Shown here one piece after another: positions 1-5,715 of a DNA stretch of 14,009 bases. The translations under genes were made by a program, and so were the position numbers. The stretch's first letter is position 1, and each line of letters opens with the position of its first letter. The notes beneath the pieces were generated by a model. The model had not been told where the DNA came from. It saw only the letters and a program-made list of their open reading frames with translations, and did no database searches. Origin of the DNA: CAYFVR01 sp046541515 (GTDB taxonomy: Bacteria > Desulfobacterota > Desulfobacteria > Desulfobacterales > Desulfococcaceae); NCBI GenBank assembly GCA_046541515.1, contig JBKHDD010000129.1, positions 1-14,009 on the forward strand, in the 5' to 3' direction.

Positions 1-460
1 GACCCTGACCAACGACGAGGAGACCAATATTCTGGCCTCGTTGCTGGCCAAGCGGATGGGCGCCCGAAAGACCATCACCAAAATCAGCAAGTTCAGCTAT
101 TTTCCGCTGATGATGGCCATCGGCATCGAACAGGTGGTGGACCCGCGGCTGTCGGCCATCAACACCATTCTTCAGCACATCCGGCGGGGCAAGGTGCTGT
201 CGGCGGTCTCCATCAAGGGCGAGGCGGCCGAGGTGATCGAGGCCGAAGCCATGGAGACCTCGGACATCGTGGGCAAGCCGCTCAAGACGATTCAATTTCC
301 CAAGGGCAGCCTGGTCACGGCCCTGCTGCGGGGCGAGGACGTGATCATTCCTTCCGGCGACAGCGTCATCCGGCCCGGCGACCGGATCGTGATTTTCGCC
401 CGGCGGGAGGCCATCCCCAAGGTGGAGAAAATTCTGGCCGTGAAGCTGGAGTTCTTCTAA
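1..460 (+). CDS. trkA: Trk potassium uptake regulatory subunit TrkA, C-terminal part (5' end outside window)
   Basis: TrkA is the peripheral cytoplasmic NAD(H)/nucleotide-binding gating ring that controls the TrkH K+ channel. The visible reading frame is open from base 2 and gives about 152 residues. It begins with the RCK signature TLTNDEETNILASLLAKRMG, which lies near the end of a Rossmann-type TrkA_N domain, so the true start is upstream of the window. The second half is a TrkA_C (RCK_C) domain with the typical ending GDSVIRPGDRIVIFARREAI. The stop codon TAA (458-460) is immediately followed by the trkH ATG, so the two genes are cotranscribed. The full protein is usually about 450 residues with two RCK modules; this would be the second module. 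The identification rests on motif recognition and on the adjacent trkH. Confidence 0.93.
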   Translation, partial: TLTNDEETNILASLLAKRMGARKTITKISKFSYFPLMMAIGIEQVVDPRLSAINTILQHIRRGKVLSAVSIKGEAAEVIEAEAMETSDIVGKPLKTIQFPKGSLVTALLRGEDVIIPSGDSVIRPGDRIVIFARREAIPKVEKILAVKLEFF

Positions 461-1918
461 ATGCACTGGCGCTACCCGCTGTACGTGGTGGGGCTGCTGG
501 TGGCCTTTTCCGGCCTGGCCATGGCGCTTCCGCTGCTGGTGGCGGTGATCTACCAGGACGGCACCGCCGGGATTTTCGCCGTCTCCGCCGGTCTCAGCGT
601 GGCCTGCGGCGGCGTTCTCTCCCTGGCTTTGCGGGACCGATCCGGAAACGACAACGCCATCGGCCCCCGGGAGGGCATGGCCATCGTGGCCCTGGGCTGG
701 ATCGGGGTGGGGCTCTTTGGGGCGCTGCCTTTCTGGCTCAGCGGGCAATTTGGCGGCTTTACCGACGCGGTGTTCGAATCGGTTTCCGGCTTTACCACCA
801 CCGGTTCCTCCATCCTCGCCGACATCGAATCGGTCTCCAAGGCGCTCCTCTTCTGGCGCAGCTTCATCCAGTGGCTGGGCGGCATGGGCATCATCGTGCT
901 GTCCTTGGCCATTCTGCCGTTTTTGGGCGTGGGCGGAATGCAGCTCTACAAGGCCGAAGTGCCCAGCCCCGTGCCGGACAAACTGAAGCCGCGCATCCGA
1001 GACACCGCGATGATTTTGTGGAAGGTCTACGCCGGGATTTCGGCGGTGGAGGTGGTGTTGCTGCTCTTCGGCGGAATGAGCCTGTACGAGGCCCTTTGCC
1101 ACGCCTTCACCACCATGCCCACGGGCGGCTTTTCCACGAACAACGCCTCCGTCGCGGGATACGGCAGCGCCTATCTGGACGGCGTGTTCGTGGTCTTCAT
1201 GCTGCTGGCCGGCATCAATTTCACTCTGCACTATCAGATGCTGCGGGGCCAGACCCTGGCCTTCTGGCGGGACGCGGAGTGCCGCTTTTTTCTGGGACTG
1301 TTCGCGGGGTTGACGGCGCTGACGACGGTCGATCTTTGGGTGGGCGGCATTTACGATTCGTTTGTTTCGGCCTTCCGGTACGCTTCTTTTCAGATATCTT
1401 CGATTTTGACCACCACCGGCTACGCCACGGCCGATTACGAACAATGGCCGGGGATGAGCCAGTCGATTCTGTTCCTTTGCATGTTCATCGGCGGGTCGGC
1501 GGGCTCCACCGGCGGCGGGATGAAATGTCTGCGGATCATGCTGGCCTTCAAGTATTGCTACAAGGAGGTCTTTTCCATGATCCATCCCCGGGCGGTGTCC
1601 CACGTCAAGATGGGCGGAAAGCCGGTGCCCGAGGAGGTGATGCGCAGCGTACTGGGGTTTTTGGCGCTGTTTATGGGGCTCTTCGCCATTTCCGCAGTGC
1701 TGCTGGCGGCCACCGGCGTGGACTTCGTGACGGCCTTCGGGGCGGTGGCCGCCTGCATCGGCAACATCGGTCCCGGTTTCGGGACGGTGGGGCCCGTCGA
1801 AAATTTCGCCCACATTCCGGTGCCGGGCAAGTGGCTGCTGATCTGGTGCATGCTCTTGGGCCGGCTGGAAATTTATACGGTGATTATTTTTCTGGCGCCG
1901 GAGTTCTGGCGGAAATAG
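461..1918 (+). CDS. trkH: Trk potassium uptake channel subunit TrkH
   Basis: This is the inner-membrane K+-translocating subunit of the Trk system, which works with the TrkA ring encoded just upstream. The 485-residue protein is strongly hydrophobic and has the four M1-P-M2 repeats of the SKT superfamily. The four selectivity-filter segments are readable: TTTGSS (about 112-117), TTMPTGGFS (about 217-225), TTTGYAT (about 317-323) and NIGPGFGTVGP (about 435-445). The C-terminus LLGRLEIYTVIIFL is the usual TrkH ending. Length matches the family (about 480-490). ATG 461 directly abuts the trkA stop with zero spacing; GGAG at 447-450 inside trkA can serve as its ribosome-binding site, so translation is probably coupled. 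No terminator with a clear U-tract is seen after the stop. Confidence 0.95.
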   Translation: MHWRYPLYVVGLLVAFSGLAMALPLLVAVIYQDGTAGIFAVSAGLSVACGGVLSLALRDRSGNDNAIGPREGMAIVALGWIGVGLFGALPFWLSGQFGGFTDAVFESVSGFTTTGSSILADIESVSKALLFWRSFIQWLGGMGIIVLSLAILPFLGVGGMQLYKAEVPSPVPDKLKPRIRDTAMILWKVYAGISAVEVVLLLFGGMSLYEALCHAFTTMPTGGFSTNNASVAGYGSAYLDGVFVVFMLLAGINFTLHYQMLRGQTLAFWRDAECRFFLGLFAGLTALTTVDLWVGGIYDSFVSAFRYASFQISSILTTTGYATADYEQWPGMSQSILFLCMFIGGSAGSTGGGMKCLRIMLAFKYCYKEVFSMIHPRAVSHVKMGGKPVPEEVMRSVLGFLALFMGLFAISAVLLAATGVDFVTAFGAVAACIGNIGPGFGTVGPVENFAHIPVPGKWLLIWCMLLGRLEIYTVIIFLAPEFWRK

Positions 1919-2174
1919 GGCGATGGGCAGGGTCTCCGGGAAAGACGAGTTGTACCCGGCCGGTAAAGTCGGCGAGGCGGGCAATTCGCTGTGTGTATGG
2001 TCGTGAACGTCCTTGCCCGCCCCGCTGGGAGAAGGGGGCGGCGCGAATTGGGGGAAAAAGCTCCCGGGGTTTCCGGCGACAGGGGCGGTTTTCCCCGGTG
2101 TTGAGCGAATATCCGGAACTTCCAAACCGGTTATCCGGAAAAAGGCCGCCCATGAAGATTGGTAAATTTTTTTA
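1919..2174. other. Non-coding stretch between trkH and the tRNA promoter
   Basis: I see no convincing gene here. The reading frames that cross it are shadows without a ribosome-binding site. It holds one copy of the 12-mer GACGAGTTGTAC (1944-1955), which recurs at 2599-2610, and an imperfect GC-rich inverted repeat near 2015-2043. Neither resembles a classical terminator. Confidence 0.5.
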
Positions 2175-2203
2175 TTGACAGCCGGATCGGAACGGTCTAT
2201 AAG
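2175..2203 (+). promoter_or_regulatory. Sigma-70 type promoter of the tRNA-Lys/tRNA-Glu unit
   Basis: A perfect -35 box TTGACA (2175-2180) and a near-perfect -10 box TATAAG (2198-2203) are separated by 17 bases. The predicted start is near 2210, giving a leader of about 10 nt before tRNA-Lys. It follows an AT-rich run (2161-2175) that could act as an UP element. This is the clearest promoter in the window. Confidence 0.85.
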
Positions 2204-2218
2204 GCCGTCTTGTTTGTC

Positions 2219-2294
2219 GGGCCGTTAACTCAGTCGGTAGAGTATCTGCCTTTTAAGCAGAGAGTCGTTGGTTCGAGCCCAACACGGCCCACCA
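2219..2294 (+). tRNA. tRNA-Lys (anticodon TTT)
   Basis: The 76-nt sequence folds as a standard cloverleaf. The acceptor stem is GGGCCGT (2219-2225) with ACGGCCC (2284-2290), the anticodon stem is TCTGC/GCAGA with loop CTTTTAA (anticodon TTT at 2252-2254), the T-loop is GGTTCGAGCC-like, and A is the discriminator base. The 3' CCA (2292-2294) is encoded. It is the first gene of a two-tRNA transcript. Confidence 0.97.
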
Positions 2295-2313
2295 ACTTTC
2301 GTGCCGACATCAC

Positions 2314-2391
2314 GTCCCCATCGTCTAGCCTGGTCCAGGACACCGGCCTTTCACGCCGGCAACAGGGGTTCAAATCCCCTTGGGGACGCCA
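2314..2391 (+). tRNA. tRNA-Glu (anticodon TTC)
   Basis: The 78-nt cloverleaf has acceptor stem GTCCCCA (2314-2320) with TGGGGAC (2381-2387), anticodon stem CCGGC/GCCGG with loop CTTTCAC (anticodon TTC at 2350-2352), and T-arm AGGGGTTCAAATCCCCT. The discriminator is G and CCA (2389-2391) is encoded. It lies 19 nt after tRNA-Lys with no separate promoter visible, so both come from one precursor. Confidence 0.97.
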
Positions 2392-2418
2392 GTAAATCCA
2401 AAGCCTTGGGCTTTTTGC

Positions 2419-2461
2419 AAAAGCCGTTCGAGAGCCAACCGGCTCCTCGGACGGCTTTTTT
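2419..2461 (+). terminator. Intrinsic terminator of the tRNA operon
   Basis: A long hairpin has left arm AAAAGCCGTTCGAG (2419-2432) and right arm CTCGGACGGCTTTT (2446-2459), complementary except for one G-U type pair. An inner extension pairs AGCC (2433-2436) with GGCT (2441-2444). The right arm runs into T6, giving a classic U-tract. It sits 28 nt after tRNA-Glu. Confidence 0.9.
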
Positions 2462-2595
2462 GCTTTTGGGGATTGGGTACACCCCCTGGTACACTTTTTT
2501 TCCGGCTATGGCGTCCGGCGGGCTTTCCAGGAATCAGCCCCGTCCTAGGCCGCGAATCTTGGGCAATTTGCAAAAATGCTCATGCCGGCCCTGGG

Positions 2596-2618
2596 ATCGA
2601 CGAGTTGTACTCGTCGAT
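2596..2618. repeat. REP-like palindrome, copy 1
   Basis: A perfect inverted repeat has 10-bp arms ATCGACGAGT (2596-2605) and ACTCGTCGAT (2609-2618) around TGT. The core CGAGTTGTA recurs in copy 2 on the opposite strand and at 1946-1954, which suggests a dispersed family rather than a single operator. The short loop and lack of a U-tract argue against a terminator. Confidence 0.6.
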
Positions 2619-2640
2619 TCAGAGCGGGATTTCGATTCGG

Positions 2641-2661
2641 GCGGCGATTACAACTCGCCGC
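2641..2661. repeat. REP-like palindrome, copy 2 (inverted orientation)
   Basis: A perfect inverted repeat has 7-bp arms GCGGCGA (2641-2647) and TCGCCGC (2655-2661) around TTACAAC. Read on the - strand it contains CGAGTTGTA, the same core as copy 1, so the two palindromes form a head-to-head pair 22 nt apart. Such paired palindromes are typical of REP/BIME-type elements mobilised by RAYT transposases; no transposase is seen in this window. Confidence 0.6.
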
Positions 2662-2790
2662 TCTTGGAACAAAAGCGCCGGGTACGGATTTCACCGCAAC
2701 AAGGATTCCGCTCTTCGAGGCCGCGTTTACAGCCGTCTTCCCATGATATAGCATAAAGATTGGAGTTTTCAATTGCCGGTTTTCCAACGA

Positions 2791-2798
2791 GAGGAGGT
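2791..2798 (+). promoter_or_regulatory. Shine-Dalgarno of the DUF104 antitoxin gene
   Basis: GAGGAGGT, a near-perfect anti-16S match, ends 5 nt before the ATG at 2804. It fixes the start codon and argues that this small gene is expressed. Confidence 0.85.
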
Positions 2799-2803
2799 CC
2801 CCA

Positions 2804-3046
2804 ATGGCCGAGGAAACCATCGAGGCGGTGTATGAACGGGGCGGGTTTCGTCCGGTTTCTCCCGAGAAGTTTCATTTTGCCGAGGGGCAAAAGGTGCGGC
2901 TCGTGGTGGAAAAAATGGAAACGCCAGACGAAATTCTCGCGCTGGCGGCGGAAGTGTACGACGGGTTGAGCGAGGCCGAAGTGGAGGAAATCGAGCGTCA
3001 CGCATGTAGGCGGGGCGATTTTTTCGGCAACGGAATTTCGGAATGA
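2804..3046 (+). CDS. DUF104 / AF2212-like antitoxin of a VapBC-type module
   Basis: This 80-residue protein starts TIEAVYERGGFRPVSPEKFH and continues FAEGQKVRLVVE (about residues 4-34). That is the AF2212-like (DUF104) pattern: a short beta-rich segment with AVYExGxFrPl...l.eGqkVrlvve. The C-terminal half is acidic and helical (about 38-66), as expected for an antitoxin arm that wraps its toxin. Members of this family usually precede a PIN-domain ribonuclease toxin, which they neutralise by direct binding. Here the stop overlaps an ATG (ATGA, 3043-3046) that opens a short frame beginning like a PIN domain but ending after 30 codons. The antitoxin therefore looks orphaned. Codon use and GC resemble the neighbours. 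Confidence 0.82.
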   Translation: MAEETIEAVYERGGFRPVSPEKFHFAEGQKVRLVVEKMETPDEILALAAEVYDGLSEAEVEEIERHACRRGDFFGNGISE

Positions 3047-3135
3047 ACGCTGCGGCGGCGGTCTTGCTGGATACGGACATTCAAGCCACCGTTTCCATCC
3101 ATGCACTGGGGCACGGCGTCCGTGAAATCCTGTAA
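3043..3135 (+). pseudogene. Stub of a PIN-domain (VapC-like) toxin gene
   Basis: ATG 3043 overlaps the antitoxin stop as ATGA, the arrangement expected for a coupled toxin gene. The peptide is only 30 residues and starts MNAAAAVLLDTDI. The LLDTD(I) string is the hallmark of the first beta strand of PIN domains and carries the first catalytic aspartate. After that the sequence (ATVSIHALGHGVREIL) does not follow the family, and it stops at 3133-3135 within the ATCC-rich repeat that begins near 3125. I read no later PIN motifs (the second and third acidic clusters) in the following 330 bases. The toxin appears to have been cut off, perhaps by the repeat. An alternative is a chance overlap ORF. 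Confidence 0.5.
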
Positions 3136-3238
3136 ATCCAGATAATCCCCCGTAATCCCAGTTCAGATTACCGCCGGAACCCATCGGCCCTCCGCTGTTT
3201 GAACTGGGATTTTCGGGATTTCAGGGATGGCCAGGATT
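3125..3238. repeat. Large imperfect inverted repeat, unit 1 (ATCC-periodic)
   Basis: Two arms of about 39 nt (3125-3163 and 3200-3238) are complementary with some mismatches around a 36-nt loop. The innermost 11 bases are perfect: AATCCCAGTTC (3153-3163) against GAACTGGGATT (3200-3210). Each arm consists of ATCC/ATCCC blocks spaced about 9-10 nt apart, so it looks like a degenerate minisatellite folded back on itself. No gene fits here. Confidence 0.85.
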
Positions 3239-3275
3239 TTTGCGCGTCCCTACCGTTCGTAGCCGGGTTCCGCGT

Positions 3276-3369
3276 CATCCTGTCCATCCCGTTAATCCCG
3301 AGAATCCCAGTTCGGAACATCGGGCGGTTTTGAACTGGGATTTTCAGGATTTCTGGGATTTCCAAGATT
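3276..3369. repeat. Large imperfect inverted repeat, unit 2 (ATCC-periodic)
   Basis: This is a second member of the same family: arms 3276-3313 and 3332-3369 (38 nt each) with an 18-nt loop. The same perfect 11-mer pair sits at the inner ends (3303-3313 and 3332-3342). It is flanked by a further 12-nt inverted pair with one mismatch, CCGTTCGTAGCC (3253-3264) and GGCCACGAACGG (3379-3390), so the whole structure spans about 3253-3390. Together with unit 1 it fills most of the 333 bases between the toxin stub and the ATPase remnant. Confidence 0.85.
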
Positions 3370-3468
3370 GATTTCGGGGGCCACGAACGGCCTTTCAATG
3401 GGAGCGGGAGGACGCCGCCGCCCGTGAAGAGCCCCCCTGCCTGCCGCGGGCCTGGATGGAAAGTGATT

Positions 3469-3951
3469 CTATTCTCGGAGACCGCTTCCCAACAACCACG
3501 TCCACAACGGCGCCAACTCCACCTCCCCCCGCCGCTCATTCAGACTTTTGGTCACCAGCACTTTCCGGTCCACCTTCAGCTTGGATTCCCCCAGTTCCCG
3601 AAGCCCCCGGATTCCCCGCTCCGGCAATGAATCCCCGTAGGAAACGTTCGCGGCCCAGGTTTCGCTCTCCTTCCGGGCGATGAAATCCACCTCCTGCTTT
3701 TCTTTCCAGTAAAAGACCTCGAATCCGGCCCGGCTCAGCTCTTGAAAAACCAGATTTTCCGCCAGCCGGCCCTCGTCCCCCGAAAAAACGAACGCCGTCG
3801 CCTTTCGAAGCCCGTTGTCGATGGAATAGACTTTTTTGGGCTGTTTTTCCTGCGCCTTCAGCGAAAAGGAAAATCGGGGGACCATCGCGACGATGTCCGT
3901 TTCCAGAACGCCGGTTATTCCGGTTTCGTTGTCGAGTATACTCCGCAACAA
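3469..3951 (-). pseudogene. 5'-truncated AAA+ ATPase, DUF4143 C-terminal region
   Basis: The - strand frame encodes about 160 residues matching only the C-terminal part of the archaeal/bacterial AAA_14-DUF4143 ATPase family (full length about 380-420). Recognisable segments in order are PRFSFSLK, KKVYSIDNGL, GRLAENLVFQEL, the nuclease-like FEVFYWKEKQEVDFI, then NVSYGD and LAPLWTWLL at the end. The AAA_14 N-terminus with Walker A (GPRQVGKTT type) and Walker B is absent. The frame opens with a doubtful TTG and is closed upstream by a stop, and the next 200 bases contain no ATPase motifs in another frame. The conserved C-terminal part without the motor domain marks it as a remnant. A standalone DUF4143 protein is possible but less likely. 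Confidence 0.75.
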
Positions 3952-4148
3952 ATGCCCAATCCTTGCCGATCATACCTGGCAACCTTCCCCGAAGGCCCAA
4001 TTTTCACGCCTCCGGAAGTCCATGCGCCTCATCCAACCCAAACACCCAACACTCAACGCCCCCTTTTCTCTCGACCGGAAAAACCACTTTTGCTATCTCA
4101 ATGGCAAAAAATCTTGCCGAATCCAAAAAAATTGGCCATTATGATGGC

Positions 4149-5438
4149 ATGAAATGCGAAATCCAAATTTTTCTGGACGGCATGTGGCGGACGGCGGCCT
4201 TCTTCGAGCCGATGCCCATGGCCGAGGTTGCCAACGGCATTCAGGGCGCCGGGTTTTTGGATTACGACGTGGATTACGCCGCAGCCCACCTCGACGCCGT
4301 CGGGATCGAAGCGGTTTCCTGTCGGTATCCGGTGAGCTTTGAATTGCATCGACGGTCTTCCTGGCCGGCGTTTCTATTGGATATTCTCCCGGCGGGCGCC
4401 AATCGTGGAAATTTTTTGCGGGAGTTGACCATTCCCGACGGCCCGGGCGCCGATTGGCCGCTGCTGCTCGCCGGTGGAGGCAATCCCCCCGGAAACCTCC
4501 GAATCGCCCAAGCGGCGCCGTCCCCTCCGGTGGATTTCCATCACGAGGGGTTTCCCCGGGAGGACATTCTGGAGCGGGGGCCGGATTTCATCGAATATGC
4601 CCGGAACAACCATGCGCCCGTGGCGGGTTCCAGCGGCGCCCAGGGCGAGGCCCCGAAATTTTTGCTGACCCAGGATCGCCGGGAGAGATGGCACGCGGAC
4701 GGCGCCCTGCCGGACGAACTGGCCGCGCGGCATTGGCTCGTGAAATTTCCCCGGGGAAAGAAACCCCTGGACCGGGACATCCTGCGGAACGAAGCCGCCT
4801 ACTACCGGGTGGCCCGGGCCGTCGGTTTGCAGGTGGGCGAGGCGGTTCAATTCGAAAACGACGCGCTTTTCGTTCCCCGGTTCGACCGCCAAATCGCGGG
4901 AAACGCCGTTCGCCGCCTTGGCTTGGAGAGCCTCGCCTCCGCCGCCGGCGTCACGGCTTTCGGCGCTTCGGTTCCGCAGGAAGAATTGTGCGGCGCGATG
5001 GCCCGCTTTTCCTCCGATCCGGCTTCGGACATCCAGGAGTTCGTTTTTCGGGATGTACTCAACGTGGCCATGGGCAACACCGACAATCATCCCCGAAACT
5101 CTGCTCTGCGAAAAACCCGGGACGGCGCGGTTCGGCTTTCCCCCCTGTACGATTTCGCGCCGATGTTTCTGGACGACCAGGGGATTCCCCGGGCGTGTCG
5201 GTGGGGAGGCGCGGAGGACCGGGGAATGCCGGAATGGGGACGGGTGGCGGAGTTTTTGGAAGGCGTTGGAATGGACCCTGCGGCATTCCGCGCCCGTCTG
5301 GCGGATTTCGCCGAAACGGTTCGGCGGCTTCCGGACATCATGGACGAATGCGGCGTGGACGGATGGCTGATCCAGCGGCTGGTTCGGCGGATCGACGCGG
5401 TCGCCCGGTCGCTCGCCGCCGCCCGCCCCGCCAAGTGA
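4149..5438 (+). CDS. hipA: HipA-family serine/threonine kinase toxin
   Basis: This 429-residue protein belongs to the HipA kinase family; E. coli HipA phosphorylates GltX and drives growth arrest. Order of parts: an N-terminal Couple_hipA-type subdomain (about 1-110, with FLDGMWRTAAFFEP), a Ser-containing ATP/autophosphorylation loop VAGSSGAQGEAPKFLL (about 158-173), WLVKFPRG (about 196-203), FVPRFDR (241-247), the catalytic loop GNTDNHPRN (309-317) and the metal-binding YDFAP (334-338). Asp312, Asn317 and Asp335 have the same spacing as Asp309, Asn314 and Asp332 of E. coli HipA, so the enzyme looks active. I chose ATG 4149 because family members begin with this sequence; ATG 4101 adds 16 unrelated residues. 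Neither start has a clear Shine-Dalgarno. The Xre-like partner lies downstream, the reverse of the classical hipB-hipA order. Confidence 0.88.
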   Translation: MKCEIQIFLDGMWRTAAFFEPMPMAEVANGIQGAGFLDYDVDYAAAHLDAVGIEAVSCRYPVSFELHRRSSWPAFLLDILPAGANRGNFLRELTIPDGPGADWPLLLAGGGNPPGNLRIAQAAPSPPVDFHHEGFPREDILERGPDFIEYARNNHAPVAGSSGAQGEAPKFLLTQDRRERWHADGALPDELAARHWLVKFPRGKKPLDRDILRNEAAYYRVARAVGLQVGEAVQFENDALFVPRFDRQIAGNAVRRLGLESLASAAGVTAFGASVPQEELCGAMARFSSDPASDIQEFVFRDVLNVAMGNTDNHPRNSALRKTRDGAVRLSPLYDFAPMFLDDQGIPRACRWGGAEDRGMPEWGRVAEFLEGVGMDPAAFRARLADFAETVRRLPDIMDECGVDGWLIQRLVRRIDAVARSLAAARPAK

Positions 5439-5445
5439 GGCCCCG

Positions 5446-5715
5446 ATGAAATCGAAACCCCGCAGGGACGGCCGCCGCGCCTTTTTCGAGTCGCTGGAGG
5501 CCGGGGAAATGGCGGACTTGCCGGAAACGGTGCGCCGGATGCGCAAATCCATCGGCCTGACCCAGACCCAATACGCGAAGCTGGCGGGCGTCGCGCCCCG
5601 GGTGTTGATGGATTTGGAGCGTGGCGCGGGCAATCCCACGCTCAAGACCCTGGAAAAACTGGCCGCGCCGTTTGGGTTGCAAGTGGGGCTGGTGTCAAAG
5701 GGGCGGAGGGATTAG
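5446..5715 (+). CDS. Xre-family HTH regulator, HipB-like antitoxin
   Basis: This 89-residue protein has a basic N-terminus and one Cro/C1-type helix-turn-helix (about 26-82): ETVRRMRKSIGLTQTQYAKLAG is the scaffold and recognition region, followed by VLMDLERGAGNPTLKTLEKL. It most likely binds operator DNA and the adjacent HipA to neutralise it and repress the module. GAGG (5437-5440) overlaps the hipA stop and lies 5 nt before ATG 5446, and the gap between the genes is 7 nt, so they are cotranscribed. The stop codon TAG (5713-5715) overlaps the stop of the convergent histidine kinase gene. There is no clear promoter of its own. Confidence 0.88.
   Translation: MKSKPRRDGRRAFFESLEAGEMADLPETVRRMRKSIGLTQTQYAKLAGVAPRVLMDLERGAGNPTLKTLEKLAAPFGLQVGLVSKGRRD

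Larger units (their letters stand above)
2462..2795. other. Gene-free stretch downstream of the tRNA terminator
   Basis: No supportable gene is present between the terminator and the antitoxin ribosome-binding site. The stretch contains two REP-like palindromes (annotated separately) and a weak promoter-like pair, TTTACA (2726-2731) and TATAGC (2747-2752). That pair has a short 15-base spacer and could drive the antitoxin gene. I see no direct repeat of the tRNA-Glu 3' end that would mark an integrated element. Confidence 0.5.

Noticed and set aside
871..2178. Long + strand frame overlapping trkH in another phase
   Set aside because: The protein is Arg/Gly/His-rich shadow sequence with no motif or ribosome-binding site; trkH in the main frame explains this DNA fully.
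3125..3369. CRISPR-like array
   Set aside because: Repeat blocks are 9-10 nt, degenerate and arranged as fold-backs; there are no constant repeats with equal-sized spacers and no cas genes.
4114..4145. TTGCCG / TATGAT as a promoter giving a leaderless hipA transcript
   Set aside because: The spacer is 20 bases and the -35 match is poor, so it is only suggestive.
5228..5250. Possible copy of the tRNA-Glu 3' end as an attachment site
   Set aside because: Only about 8 bases (TGGGGACG) match and they lie inside hipA coding sequence; no longer duplication of either tRNA end was found in the window.
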